Origin: Gordoniibacillus chartarius
GTDB taxonomy: Bacteria > Bacillota > Bacilli > Paenibacillales > NBRC-103111
DNA: 57,438 nt
Direction of reading: 5' to 3'
NCBI RefSeq assembly: GCF_042432825.1
Contig: NZ_JBHLWN010000122.1
Span: forward strand, 1 to 57,438
Position numbers and translations under genes: made by a program
In this document: piece by piece, positions 31,352-39,912 of the stretch
Layout: every line of letters begins with the position of its first letter
How positions within the stretch are numbered: position 1 is the first letter of the stretch
Notes under the pieces: generated by a model
Told to the model about the DNA's origin: nothing
The model's input: only the letters and a program-made list of their open reading frames with translations
The model's database searches: none

Positions 31352-33745
31352 TTAGTTTACGATACGTACGTCGTCGATGTTTAACCGCTGTCCGGATGTT
31401 CCGGACACGACGATGCGGAAACGGACGGAAGAAGCTTCATTCACGGCAATGATTTGCTCCGTCAGCGTTGCCGACGCTGTGACAGCCGCAGTCACATCGG
31501 TCCAAGTTGAACCGTTGTTTACCGATTTTTGCAGCTTCCATGTTGCACCGGAATCGCTGCCGAAGTTGGCCACGAAGAATTTGACCTCCTTCGCGGAGGC
31601 TGCGTTGAAGTTCATATCGAGGGAGCCGGAGGCTCTGATTCGGGCTGACTGCAGGCCGTTCTTCTTGTCGGTGCTTAAGTTACCGATCAGTGCGTTGTTA
31701 AACGCCCAGGAACCGGTAGACAATGTAACGCTGCCGTTCGCATAAGCGCCTTTGGTTCCGGACTCAAACGTTTCGTTCAGCAATACGGTCGATGCCGCGG
31801 TGACCGTAATGGCGAAGGTATCGCTCACGGTCCCGCCGTGGCCGTCATTGGCCGTAACTGTAATGCTGGACGTACCGACGGATACCGGAGTGACGGTGAG
31901 CTGCTTGCCGCTTACGGACACGGTGGCGATGCTTGCCTGGCTGGAAGCGGCGGTCAGTGTCAATGTGTCGCTGTCCGCATCCGCGAATGTATTCGTCGCA
32001 TCGATAACGACAGCGCTGCCGCCTGCTGCAGCCGAAATGTCCGCAATCGGATTCGTTACGGTTGGAGCGTTATTGCTGCTAACTACCGTATGCGTGCCGA
32101 GTCCCGACGCATAATCCGTCGCATACGTATCCCATTCCGTGCTGTTGTAGGCAGTCGTGCCGGAGGTCACGGTGCTTTTGCGGGCAAGCGTCTTATCCGT
32201 GCCGAAAGCCGTCCCCGCCGTTCCAATGACATCGACGATAGTCCCATTTTTCTTCAGCGTTACGGCATCGTCGCCGTTAAAGACGATGCTGCCGCTGGTT
32301 GCGTCCGCAGCACTAAGAATGGACGAGCCTGCGCTCGAATGCGCAAGAACATAAACATCTCCGTTCGCTAGCGTGCCGCTTAACGGAATGGCGGTGCTCG
32401 AATTCGACTGCGTAATCGTATAAGCGGACAAGTCTACGGAAGCGCCGGTTCCATTGTAGATTTCAAGCGCCTTGTTGAAGCCGGAGCCTTCTACGTACTC
32501 GGAGAAGAACAGGTCACCTGTGGCGCTGCCGCCGCCATTGCCGCCCCCGTTGCAATATCCGTAGCCGAAGGAGCCCGGTTTGAACGTGCAGGTGTCCCAC
32601 CACTTGTAGCCCGCTGCGGGCGCAGACCACGGCTCGGCCTGAGGCTCTGTCGAGGACATAGGGTCTTCCATGGCCAGCAGTGTCGTAACCGGGTCGAGCT
32701 GCAGTCCGCTTACCTGACTTAAGCTGGTATACGATTCCTTCGTGGTGAGCCAGTTCACCATGTTGACAAGGAGAACGCCGTCGTTCTGTTCTTTAAAGCC
32801 GTCATACGTTTTCTTCGAACCGCCCGTTTCTTCACGAAGGTATTTCGGTGTCGCATCCTCCACTGGTGAGGAGTCGCCGATGAAGGCAGCTTTGCCTGCG
32901 CCGACCTTCGAGACCGCGGCATAAGGCCCTTCATTGCGGCCTCCGCCTTCATATACGCCTTGATCGACCGCGTTCGCCCATTTAGCAGTGGTAGCAGGCA
33001 GATAGACGATGCCCTTCGCCTTCTGCGGATCGGTGATCGCGAGCGTCGAGCCTGCGTGCATGGCAACGGCAGATACTCCCTGCGTAATGTTGAATGCTTG
33101 GGAAGGGGCTACAATATCAGTGGCCGTAACGTCGCCGATCGCATTGTAGCGGAAACGAACCCCAAAGTTGGAGCCGAGCCAGTCGGAGCTGGCCACATCC
33201 TGCATGGCTGCAGAACCGGCCTCTTCCGTGCTCATGCCTTTGGCCGGGTTGCTCCACGCGCCTCGGCGGTATCCGTTGAACGCTTCGGAGGAGTCCCAGC
33301 GGTTTTTGTTGCGGTCGGCATTATAGTGGTCGGCGATAAAGAAGATGCTTCCGCCGCTTTGGACGTATTGCAGCATGGCGGCCTGTTCGGTAGTCTTGTA
33401 AGGAATGTTGGCTTCGGGGATTACGAATACATCGTAGCTGGAAAGGTCGGCATACGTAAGCGGAGTCGTTTTGCGGAGCTCCTTGACATAGTAACCGTTG
33501 TTCGCCAGTGCGTTTGCAAAATCCGAAAATGCGCCGTCAATGACCCAATCCGCAGCACCGGCAGTCTGGCCGTGTGTGTTGTCAAACAAAACCTTCTTCC
33601 CGTTGGCGGTTCCAACAGGCTGCAGCTCGGGAGCCGGATCCAGCTGGCTTTCCGCGCTTGCCGCGGGGACTAGGCTTCCCAGCATTAGCGAGGCGGCGAT
33701 CAGCGAGGCGTAAACCTTGCGGTTCAAGGTGCGAACGTACGATTT
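31352..33745 (-). CDS. Secreted multidomain protein: amidotransferase-like, lamin-tail and Ig-like domains
   Basis: A 798-aa exported protein. TTG at 33745 follows AAGGAGG on the - strand and starts a signal peptide (basic, then ASLIAASLMLGSLVPAASA). Residues about 50-340 form an alpha/beta class I amidotransferase-like domain (KKVLFDNTHGQTAG, YDVFVIPEANIPY, GGSIFFIADHYNADRN), of the type found beside extracellular nucleases or glycan enzymes. A lamin-tail domain follows (about 410-555: GDLFFSEYVEGSGFNKALEIYN), then a cadherin-like Ig domain and a C-terminal beta-sandwich with LNIDDVRIV. A GGGNGGG linker joins the parts. It probably acts on extracellular material; its activity is unknown. Confidence 0.8.
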   Translation of the reverse strand, partial: KSYVRTLNRKVYASLIAASLMLGSLVPAASAESQLDPAPELQPVGTANGKKVLFDNTHGQTAGAADWVIDGAFSDFANALANNGYYVKELRKTTPLTYADLSSYDVFVIPEANIPYKTTEQAAMLQYVQSGGSIFFIADHYNADRNKNRWDSSEAFNGYRRGAWSNPAKGMSTEEAGSAAMQDVASSDWLGSNFGVRFRYNAIGDVTATDIVAPSQAFNITQGVSAVAMHAGSTLAITDPQKAKGIVYLPATTAKWANAVDQGVYEGGGRNEGPYAAVSKVGAGKAAFIGDSSPVEDATPKYLREETGGSKKTYDGFKEQNDGVLLVNMVNWLTTKESYTSLSQVSGLQLDPVTTLLAMEDPMSSTEPQAEPWSAPAAGYKWWDTCTFKPGSFGYGYCNGGGNGGGSATGDLFFSEYVEGSGFNKALEIYNGTGASVDLSAYTITQSNSSTAIPLSGTLANGDVYVLAHSSAGSSILSAADATSGSIVFNGDDAVTLKKNGTIVDVIGTAGTAFGTDKTLARKSTVTSGTTAYNSTEWDTYATDYASGLGTHTVVSSNNAPTVTNPIADISAAAGGSAVVIDATNTFADADSDTLTLTAASSQASIATVSVSGKQLTVTPVSVGTSSITVTANDGHGGTVSDTFAITVTAASTVLLNETFESGTKGAYANGSVTLSTGSWAFNNALIGNLSTDKKNGLQSARIRASGSLDMNFNAASAKEVKFFVANFGSDSGATWKLQKSVNNGSTWTDVTAAVTASATLTEQIIAVNEASSVRFRIVVSGTSGQRLNIDDVRIVN

Positions 33746-33986
33746 CAAATCATTTTCCTCCTTAGTTGATAATAAGTACTGCGATAGATACAATAAACCA
33801 CCTTCCGAGATGCGGGCTTGTATGCCCGAAACCCATCATCGCACAGATTCTGTTAAAAATGTGTTAAATTATTAATAAATTATAATAAACAAGCCCGGAG
33901 AGCCGGTGACTGGGAATTGGATGATTGGTCGCAATGATAAATAAGGGACAGACCCTTAATTTTATAGAACCGAAGGAGCGGTAGAA

Positions 33987-35189
33987 ATGGCGCGCGTGTT
34001 ATTCATTAACGGCGGATCAGAGGGGCATATCAATCCAACGATTGGCGTCGTGCAGGAGCTGATTTCGCGTGGGGAGGAGGTTGTGTATTTTTGTATCGAA
34101 GCTTTTCGGGAGCGTATGGAGAAGACAGGAGCTTCCGTCCGAACATTTGATGGTCAAAAATTGATTAAAGCCTTTGTCTCGGGCGGAAGAAGCTATTTGC
34201 TCGAAAGAGTCAACGGTCTTCTACTTACGGCAGATATCGTCATACCAAGCGTTCTTGAACAGATTCAGGGAGAGCATTTTGATTACATTATCCACGATTC
34301 CATGTTCGGCTGCGGCTCTTTGCTGGCGCAAATGCTCAAGCTTCCTGCCATCAGTTCTTGTACTTCTTTTGCGCAGACGAAAGAATCGTTCGATAAAACG
34401 CTGGAACCATTCTTTACGGAAGTCCCGGCAGAAATCGTTAAACCGATCGCCGATACATTTCAAAATCTGACGGCCCTGGCGAAGATTCGATTTGATGTGG
34501 AAATCCATTCTCCTTACGAAGTGTTTTGTAATCCTGCCCCGCTAACCATCGTTTATACGACAAGGGAGTTTCAACCTGATGGAACATCGTTCGGCCAGAC
34601 TTATAAATTCGTCGGTCCATCCATCTCTTCACGATTCACGAAGGAAAGCTTCGATTTTCCTGCCATCAAGGGGACAAACCCGACATACATTTCGCTCGGC
34701 ACCGTGTTTAACCAATCGATTGATTTCTATAGGCTGTGTTTCGAGGCATTCGGGAATACCGACCAAACGATCGTCATGTCGGTGGGGAACAGGGTTCAAA
34801 TTTCCGATTTAGGGGACATTCCTCAAAACTTCATCGTCAAAAATTACGTTCCACAGACGGATGTACTGCAATATGCCCAGCTATTTATTACCCATGGCGG
34901 GATGAACAGCACCCATGAAGCTCTCTATTACGGGGTTCCGCTCATCGTTATCCCGCAAAGCGCCGATCAGCCGATCATTGCCGGGCAAGTCGCTGCTATT
35001 GGAGCGGGCATCTCATTACAAAGGCAAAGCTTGACCGCCAATCGGCTGCGTGAAGCCGCAGATCATGTGCGCAGCAGTTTCTCTTTCAAGAAAGCCGCTT
35101 CCGGCATGGGGGAATCCTTTCGGCGGTCGGGCGGGTATCGCCAAGCCGTTGATGAGATTTTCGAATTCAAAAGACGGCATCACATGTAA
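33987..35189 (+). CDS. MGT-family UDP-glycosyltransferase (macrolide glycosyltransferase, YjiC-like)
   Basis: A 400-aa GT1, GT-B-fold enzyme. The N-terminal acceptor domain starts VLFINGGSEGHINPTI with the catalytic-type histidine in EGHINP. The C-terminal donor-binding motif is FITHGGMNSTHEALYYGVPL with the following PQSADQPIIA. Relatives transfer glucose from UDP-glucose onto macrolides, flavonoids and other hydrophobic acceptors. GGAGCGG lies before the ATG. No resistance or biosynthesis gene adjoins it, so the substrate cannot be predicted. Confidence 0.92.
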   Translation: MARVLFINGGSEGHINPTIGVVQELISRGEEVVYFCIEAFRERMEKTGASVRTFDGQKLIKAFVSGGRSYLLERVNGLLLTADIVIPSVLEQIQGEHFDYIIHDSMFGCGSLLAQMLKLPAISSCTSFAQTKESFDKTLEPFFTEVPAEIVKPIADTFQNLTALAKIRFDVEIHSPYEVFCNPAPLTIVYTTREFQPDGTSFGQTYKFVGPSISSRFTKESFDFPAIKGTNPTYISLGTVFNQSIDFYRLCFEAFGNTDQTIVMSVGNRVQISDLGDIPQNFIVKNYVPQTDVLQYAQLFITHGGMNSTHEALYYGVPLIVIPQSADQPIIAGQVAAIGAGISLQRQSLTANRLREAADHVRSSFSFKKAASGMGESFRRSGGYRQAVDEIFEFKRRHHM

Positions 35190-35191
35190 AA

Positions 35192-35569
35192 CTAAAGTTT
35201 GGCGGTCCGGCTCACCAAACGGCGGAATTTGATAAACGATACGATCCGCCAAGGAATAATATAGCCGAAGGCCACCGTCATGAATAGGGCTGCTTGCCCT
35301 TGGGGGTCCATGCCCTGCAGCTCTTGCCGAAGAAGTAACCGGATGAGAACAATACCTGCAAAGGCGACGACAAATCCCCAGTTCTTCTTGGCATAAACAA
35401 GGTTATCTTCGCGAATCTCATAGCTCGTGGTCCAAATCAGCGGGATGGATAACACCACACCCAGACCAAAGGCGGCTCCATAAGCCCACATAGGGACAGT
35501 GAGATCCGGGTTGAAGTCGGTTGGATAAATTTGTAAAAACAAAAACCCGGCGATTCGGCCGGGTTTCAC
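35192..35569 (-). pseudogene. CcdC-like membrane protein, 5'-truncated
   Basis: The last 110 residues match CcdC-family (DUF1453) membrane proteins: VVLSIPLIWTTSYEIREDNLVY, FVVAFAGIVLIRLLLR and FGYIIPWRIVSFIKFRRL. Family members are about 160 aa. The N-terminal membrane helix is missing and replaced by sequence derived from a terminator hairpin (35543-35566), with no ribosome-binding site at the first Met. It appears to be a remnant rather than a shorter functional gene. It ends 2 bp from the convergent glycosyltransferase gene. Confidence 0.65.
35543..35566. terminator. Terminator hairpin inside the CcdC-like remnant
   Basis: AAACCCGGC (35543-35551) and GCCGGGTTT (35558-35566) form a perfect 9-bp stem with a 6-nt loop. 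T-runs follow on both strands (TTTTTGTTTTT on -, CACTTTTT on +). Confidence 0.8.
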
Positions 35570-35585
35570 TTTTTATGGAATTGCG

Positions 35586-35627
35586 CACAGAGTGACTCTG
35601 TGGTATCATGAAAAAACCACTGTGGTC
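35586..35627. promoter_or_regulatory. Two short palindromes upstream of helD
   Basis: CACAGAGT-G-ACTCTGTG (35586-35602) and ACCAC-T-GTGGT (35617-35627) lie 12 bp apart in the helD leader. TATAAT (near 35672) follows but has no clear -35 at normal spacing. They could be operator sites for an unknown regulator. Confidence 0.4.
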
Positions 35628-35749
35628 AATTTCGAAAATTGAACGTAATTGCCGCATCTTATCTTCACTATAATCTTATCACACGCCATCGCGGTTTGTC
35701 AAACGTTCTTTTTTCATCAGTGAAAACGGGAAGGAGCGTATTCAAGAGC

Positions 35750-38170
35750 ATGATCAACGAGAAGGATTGGAAGCAAGAGCAGGAGCGGCTGGAGCAGGTG
35801 ACGGAAAAGCTGCAGGAGAGAATCGCCGAGCTGGAGCCGGAGGTGGCCGGCTTGCGGAATCAGGCGGGGGACATCCGCAAACGATTCTGGGAAGAAGTGA
35901 CGGTCAACACGAGCACCCAAGAGGATTTTGAGGAGACCTTCTACAGTATTAAGCAGCAAGAGGCGTTGTTGTCGGAGCGGGAGCGCAGTTACCGGCTGCG
36001 AATGCAGCAATGGAAAGGCATGAAACGGCTGCTGAAGTCGCCGTACTTCGGGCGGATCGACTTCCAAGAGGATGGCTTGGGCTTCAGCGAGCAGGTCTAT
36101 ATCGGCGTATCGTCCTTCGTCGACTCGGATGGCATGAGTTTTCTGGTCTATGACTGGCGTACGCCTATTGCGAGCATGTACTACGACTATTCCCCGGGCA
36201 GAGCCGCTTACGACACGCCGGGCGGACGCGTTGAAGGGACGATGGAGCTGAAACGGCAGTACCAGATCCGCGACGGCCGGCTTCTGAATGTGTTTGACAC
36301 CAGCGTAACGATTGGCGACGAGCTGCTGCAGCAGATGCTCGGTATGGGTGCGGACTCTCAGATGAAGAGTATCGTGGCGACGATCCAGAGGGAGCAAAAT
36401 GCCATTATCCGCGACGACACAAGCCGGATGCTCATTGTGCAGGGGGCGGCCGGCAGCGGGAAGACGTCCGCGGCGCTGCAGCGGGTGGCGTACTTGCTGT
36501 ACAAACACCGGGAGCGGCTTAAGGCTGACCAAATCGTTCTGTTCTCGCCGAATCCGATGTTTAACAGCTATGTGTCCACCGTTCTTCCCGAGCTCGGCGA
36601 AGAAAATATGCAGCAGACGACCTTTCAGGAATATCTTGAATACTGGCTGGGGACGGCGCTTCGTCTGGAGGACCCTTTCGATCAGATCGAATACGTGCTG
36701 ACGGAACAATCCACACGAGAGTATGAGGCCCGGTTGCAGGGGATCGAATATAAGGCGTCCGGAGCGTTCCTTCAAGCTCTCCGGAATTATGCGGAGTGGC
36801 TCGGGCGGGAGGGCATGCGATTCCATAGCATCCGCTTTCGGGACCGCGATTTGATCACTGTCAAACAGATGGAAGACCAGTTTTACAGCTATGATCCTTC
36901 CATCCGCTTGGCCAATCGCGTCGACTTGCTGCAGCAATGGCTCTTGCAGGAGCTGACCTTGCTGGAGCGCAAGGAGCGGGAAGAGCTCTGGGTGCAGGAG
37001 GAGCTGAATTATCTCGATAAGGAGCAGTACGTCGCCGCGTATAACGAGCTGAACAAAACGATAGGTGTCTTTGCCTTCGCCGAGCAATATGAAGAAGTTC
37101 AAGAGGCGCTGAGTAATAAGATCCGGCGGGACGAAAGGGACTTCGACTACGCCGAGCGGGAGGAAGAGGTGCTGCGCCGCATGGTCGTGAAGGAGCACTT
37201 TCAACCGCTGAGGCGGAGCGTGAAGCGGAAGGCGTTTATCGACACGGTTGGACTGTACGCCCAGCTGTTCGGCGATAAGGATGTTTATCGGACGATGACG
37301 AAGGGGAGCGAGGTGCCGGAGCACTGGCCGGACATCTGCAAGCAAACCAAGGAGCAGCTTGATCGGCATGAATTGTTTTATGAGGATGCGACACCGTATC
37401 TGTATGTCAAAGAGCTCGTCGAGGGCGTCCGGATGAACACGGAGGTACGGCATATCTTCGTCGATGAGGGACAGGATTACTCGATGTTTCAATACGAATT
37501 TCTCAAAAGGCTGTTTCCTCGGGCCCGCATGACGGTATTGGGCGATTTCGGGCAGGCCATCTTCACGCAGTCGACGCAATTGGACGGAGAGGACTCCCCG
37601 CTCACCCGGTTATACGGCGAGTCGGATACCAGGCTGATTCGCCTCGTCCGCAGTTATCGGTCTACCCGCGAGATCGTGGAGTTTACGAGGTCGCTGCTGC
37701 CGGGCGGCCGGGAGATCGTGCCCTTCGAAAGGAGCGGGAAGAAGCCGCTTCTTTCCAGGGCGGACAGCGGCGAGCAATTGGCGGCGCGAATGGCGGAAGA
37801 CCTCGCGGCGCTTCAGGCGGAAGGCTTCGCCTCGATCGCCATCATTACGAAAACATCCGCCGAAAGCTTGGAGGCATACAACCTATTGACCGCGCAGGGA
37901 TGCCCGTCGCTGCGGCACATTACGAAACAAACGCCGACTTTCGAGAAGGGAACGCTGGTCATTCCCGCGTATCTCGCGAAGGGCGTTGAGTTCGACGCCG
38001 TTCTGATCTATGATGCTTCTTCGCGGACGTATCATCGGGAAAGCGAGCGCAAGCTTTTTTATACGGCATGCACGCGTGCCATGCATCGGCTTCTGCTATA
38101 CGCGACAGGAGAATGGACGCCATTCGTTCAAGCATTGGATGCTTCATTGTATGAGGTAAAGTGCATCTAA
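35750..38170 (+). CDS. helD: HelD-family RNA polymerase recycling motor (UvrD/Rep-like)
   Basis: An 806-aa SF1 helicase-like protein that frees RNA polymerase from stalled complexes. An N-terminal coiled coil (about 5-90) probes the secondary channel. The Walker A is QGAAGSGKTSAAL with K238, Walker B FVDEGQDYS with D572/E573, and the C-terminal helicase motifs (VRSYRSTREI; ACTRAMHRL) are intact. The ATG at 35750 has AAGGAG upstream; the frame extends left but without one. HelD can confer rifampicin tolerance by displacing the drug. It is a single-gene unit ended by the hairpin at 38185. Confidence 0.9.
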   Translation: MINEKDWKQEQERLEQVTEKLQERIAELEPEVAGLRNQAGDIRKRFWEEVTVNTSTQEDFEETFYSIKQQEALLSERERSYRLRMQQWKGMKRLLKSPYFGRIDFQEDGLGFSEQVYIGVSSFVDSDGMSFLVYDWRTPIASMYYDYSPGRAAYDTPGGRVEGTMELKRQYQIRDGRLLNVFDTSVTIGDELLQQMLGMGADSQMKSIVATIQREQNAIIRDDTSRMLIVQGAAGSGKTSAALQRVAYLLYKHRERLKADQIVLFSPNPMFNSYVSTVLPELGEENMQQTTFQEYLEYWLGTALRLEDPFDQIEYVLTEQSTREYEARLQGIEYKASGAFLQALRNYAEWLGREGMRFHSIRFRDRDLITVKQMEDQFYSYDPSIRLANRVDLLQQWLLQELTLLERKEREELWVQEELNYLDKEQYVAAYNELNKTIGVFAFAEQYEEVQEALSNKIRRDERDFDYAEREEEVLRRMVVKEHFQPLRRSVKRKAFIDTVGLYAQLFGDKDVYRTMTKGSEVPEHWPDICKQTKEQLDRHELFYEDATPYLYVKELVEGVRMNTEVRHIFVDEGQDYSMFQYEFLKRLFPRARMTVLGDFGQAIFTQSTQLDGEDSPLTRLYGESDTRLIRLVRSYRSTREIVEFTRSLLPGGREIVPFERSGKKPLLSRADSGEQLAARMAEDLAALQAEGFASIAIITKTSAESLEAYNLLTAQGCPSLRHITKQTPTFEKGTLVIPAYLAKGVEFDAVLIYDASSRTYHRESERKLFYTACTRAMHRLLLYATGEWTPFVQALDASLYEVKCI

Positions 38171-38184
38171 TCCGGTAAAATGCA

Positions 38185-38212
38185 GCCCGGTACCGCACCG
38201 GTACCGGGCTTG
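38185..38212. terminator. Bidirectional terminator between helD and the solute-binding gene
   Basis: GCCCGGTACC (38185-38194) pairs with GGTACCGGGC (38200-38209) over a 5-nt loop, followed by TTGTTC on the + strand. Confidence 0.75.
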
Positions 38213-38235
38213 TTCTATCCCATGAAAATGAAATA

Positions 38236-39858
38236 TTAATTCTCGGCGTTGCCGTGCTGCCGATACCAATCATTGGCTTCCTGCAGCACTTGGGCTCCGC
38301 CGGTATTCATAAACTCTTTGACAAAATCATGGAAATAGTCTACAGGCTTTTCGCCGGTGATGATGGAGAAATAAGCTTTATTTTTCAGCTTGATCAGCTC
38401 GGGTCCATTCTTGATTAAGGAGGGAGTGGCCACTTCCAAAGCATTGTAGATGCCGTCCCGATCCAGGCCCAAGGTCGAAGCCCATTGCTCTCTGCGTTCC
38501 GCAGGCTTCGAGGGCACGGTCATGCCGATATTGGCGCCGATCGTGTTCTGAAAGCTGAACATATTGTCGTAGGGAGGCAGCAGGATGAAGTCGTTCTTCG
38601 AGGCGTCCGCCCATTTCCAATGCTTCCCCTGCGTCCCATAGATCATCGACGTATGGATATCCGGATCGGGGTTGGCGCTGACGTAGTCGAGTATCTGAAG
38701 AATCTTCTCCATTTTGCCCGGTTCCTTGGCCGCGTCGGCGCCGATCGCCGTGAAGCTCATCAGCATATCGTAGGCTTTGGAGCCCCGCTGGCCGCCCGGT
38801 CCGCTGATCGGCTGGCCGAACACAATCCGGGCCCCCGGATTCTTGGCGGTAAGCTCCTTCGCATTAAAGGAGGCTTCTACGGGAGTCTCGCCGCCGTTCG
38901 AATTCCATACCTCGTAATCGCCGTTCTGTATCCAATGATAGTAGTTGCCCATGGAGGTCATGCCGATTTTGCCGTTGATGAAGGGATGGGACAGATGCTT
39001 GTAGCCTCCCTTATTTTCCCCGGTAATAAATTCAGGATCGATAATGCCGTCCCGGTACCATTGGCGCAGATAGTGCAGGGCCTCCGTCATTTCCGGCTGA
39101 AGGGCTCCGATGACCAGATTCCCGTCCTTCACATTGAAGTAGAGCTGATCCGCGAAGACGATTTGCCCGAACGCGCCGAAGACGACATTCATGCCTTCAC
39201 TGGACAAGCCGTACGTATCCTTGATGCCGTTGCCGTCCGGATCCGCATTGGCGAATGCGTAGATGACCTTCTCGAAGTCAGCAAGGGTTTCGGGAACCGG
39301 CAGGCCCAGCTTATCGAGCCAATCCTTTCGATAGACCACGGGGATGCGATAAATATTCGTCGGGTTGATGACAGGGATGCCGTAATAGTTTCCATCGATC
39401 TTACCGTAGTCTTGGTAGGCGGGAGCGAAGTCCCGGATGGCCTTCATAATGTTCGGAGCGTTCTTGTCCAGCATGTCCTCGGGAATTTCGGCCAGCATGC
39501 CTTGCCGTTGATATTTCAGAAGGTCCTTGGTCTGGCGGATTCGGAAGAGATCGGGAATAGCGCCCTGCGCCAGCTTCATGTCGAGCAGCGCTTCATAGCG
39601 GTTGTTCTCCAGATTCCACACATTCAGATCGACGTTAAATTGATCTTCCACATACTTGACCATCTCCGCATTCTCGGGAACGGGGAGATTCTGATGCATC
39701 GTCCAGGAAATCCGGTATTGCGGAGCGGCCGAAGCTGCTTGGGCATGCCCTTCGTCAGCAGCATACAAAAGGCCCGACTGGATGCCGCAGCCGCTTAGGA
39801 TGCCCATGGCGAACACCGGCAGCAGGACTGCAAACGAGCGTATTCCCTTTATCTTCAC
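38236..39858 (-). CDS. Extracellular solute-binding lipoprotein of an ABC importer
   Basis: A 540-aa family-1 (LplA/YtcQ-type) solute-binding lipoprotein. Signal peptide KIKGIRSFAVLLPVFAMGI ends in the lipobox LSGC. The bilobed body shows NYYGIPVINPTNIYRIPVVYRKDWLDKLGL and ANADPDGNGIKDTYGLS, a DxDxNG calcium-type loop typical of this group. Such proteins bind oligosaccharides, often from pectin or hemicellulose. GTG at 39858 follows AAGGACGG better than the upstream ATG at 39876. It lies 54 bp after the AraC gene, its likely regulator. No permease genes lie here, so it depends on membrane components encoded elsewhere. Confidence 0.88.
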   Translation of the reverse strand: MKIKGIRSFAVLLPVFAMGILSGCGIQSGLLYAADEGHAQAASAAPQYRISWTMHQNLPVPENAEMVKYVEDQFNVDLNVWNLENNRYEALLDMKLAQGAIPDLFRIRQTKDLLKYQRQGMLAEIPEDMLDKNAPNIMKAIRDFAPAYQDYGKIDGNYYGIPVINPTNIYRIPVVYRKDWLDKLGLPVPETLADFEKVIYAFANADPDGNGIKDTYGLSSEGMNVVFGAFGQIVFADQLYFNVKDGNLVIGALQPEMTEALHYLRQWYRDGIIDPEFITGENKGGYKHLSHPFINGKIGMTSMGNYYHWIQNGDYEVWNSNGGETPVEASFNAKELTAKNPGARIVFGQPISGPGGQRGSKAYDMLMSFTAIGADAAKEPGKMEKILQILDYVSANPDPDIHTSMIYGTQGKHWKWADASKNDFILLPPYDNMFSFQNTIGANIGMTVPSKPAERREQWASTLGLDRDGIYNALEVATPSLIKNGPELIKLKNKAYFSIITGEKPVDYFHDFVKEFMNTGGAQVLQEANDWYRQHGNAEN

Positions 39859-39912
39859 CTTGCAACCGTCCTTCATTGATAAATTCTTACCGTTCAGGGG
39901 AAGCCCGATTGA

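Noticed and set aside
35717..37579. A 620-codon open frame on the - strand opposite helD
   Set aside because: It is the mirror of a GC-rich conserved gene, has no recognisable domain and a Leu/Arg/His-rich composition typical of antisense shadows.
38485..39798. A 437-codon + strand frame opposite the solute-binding protein gene
   Set aside because: No domain and no ribosome-binding site, while the - strand protein has a lipobox and family motifs.
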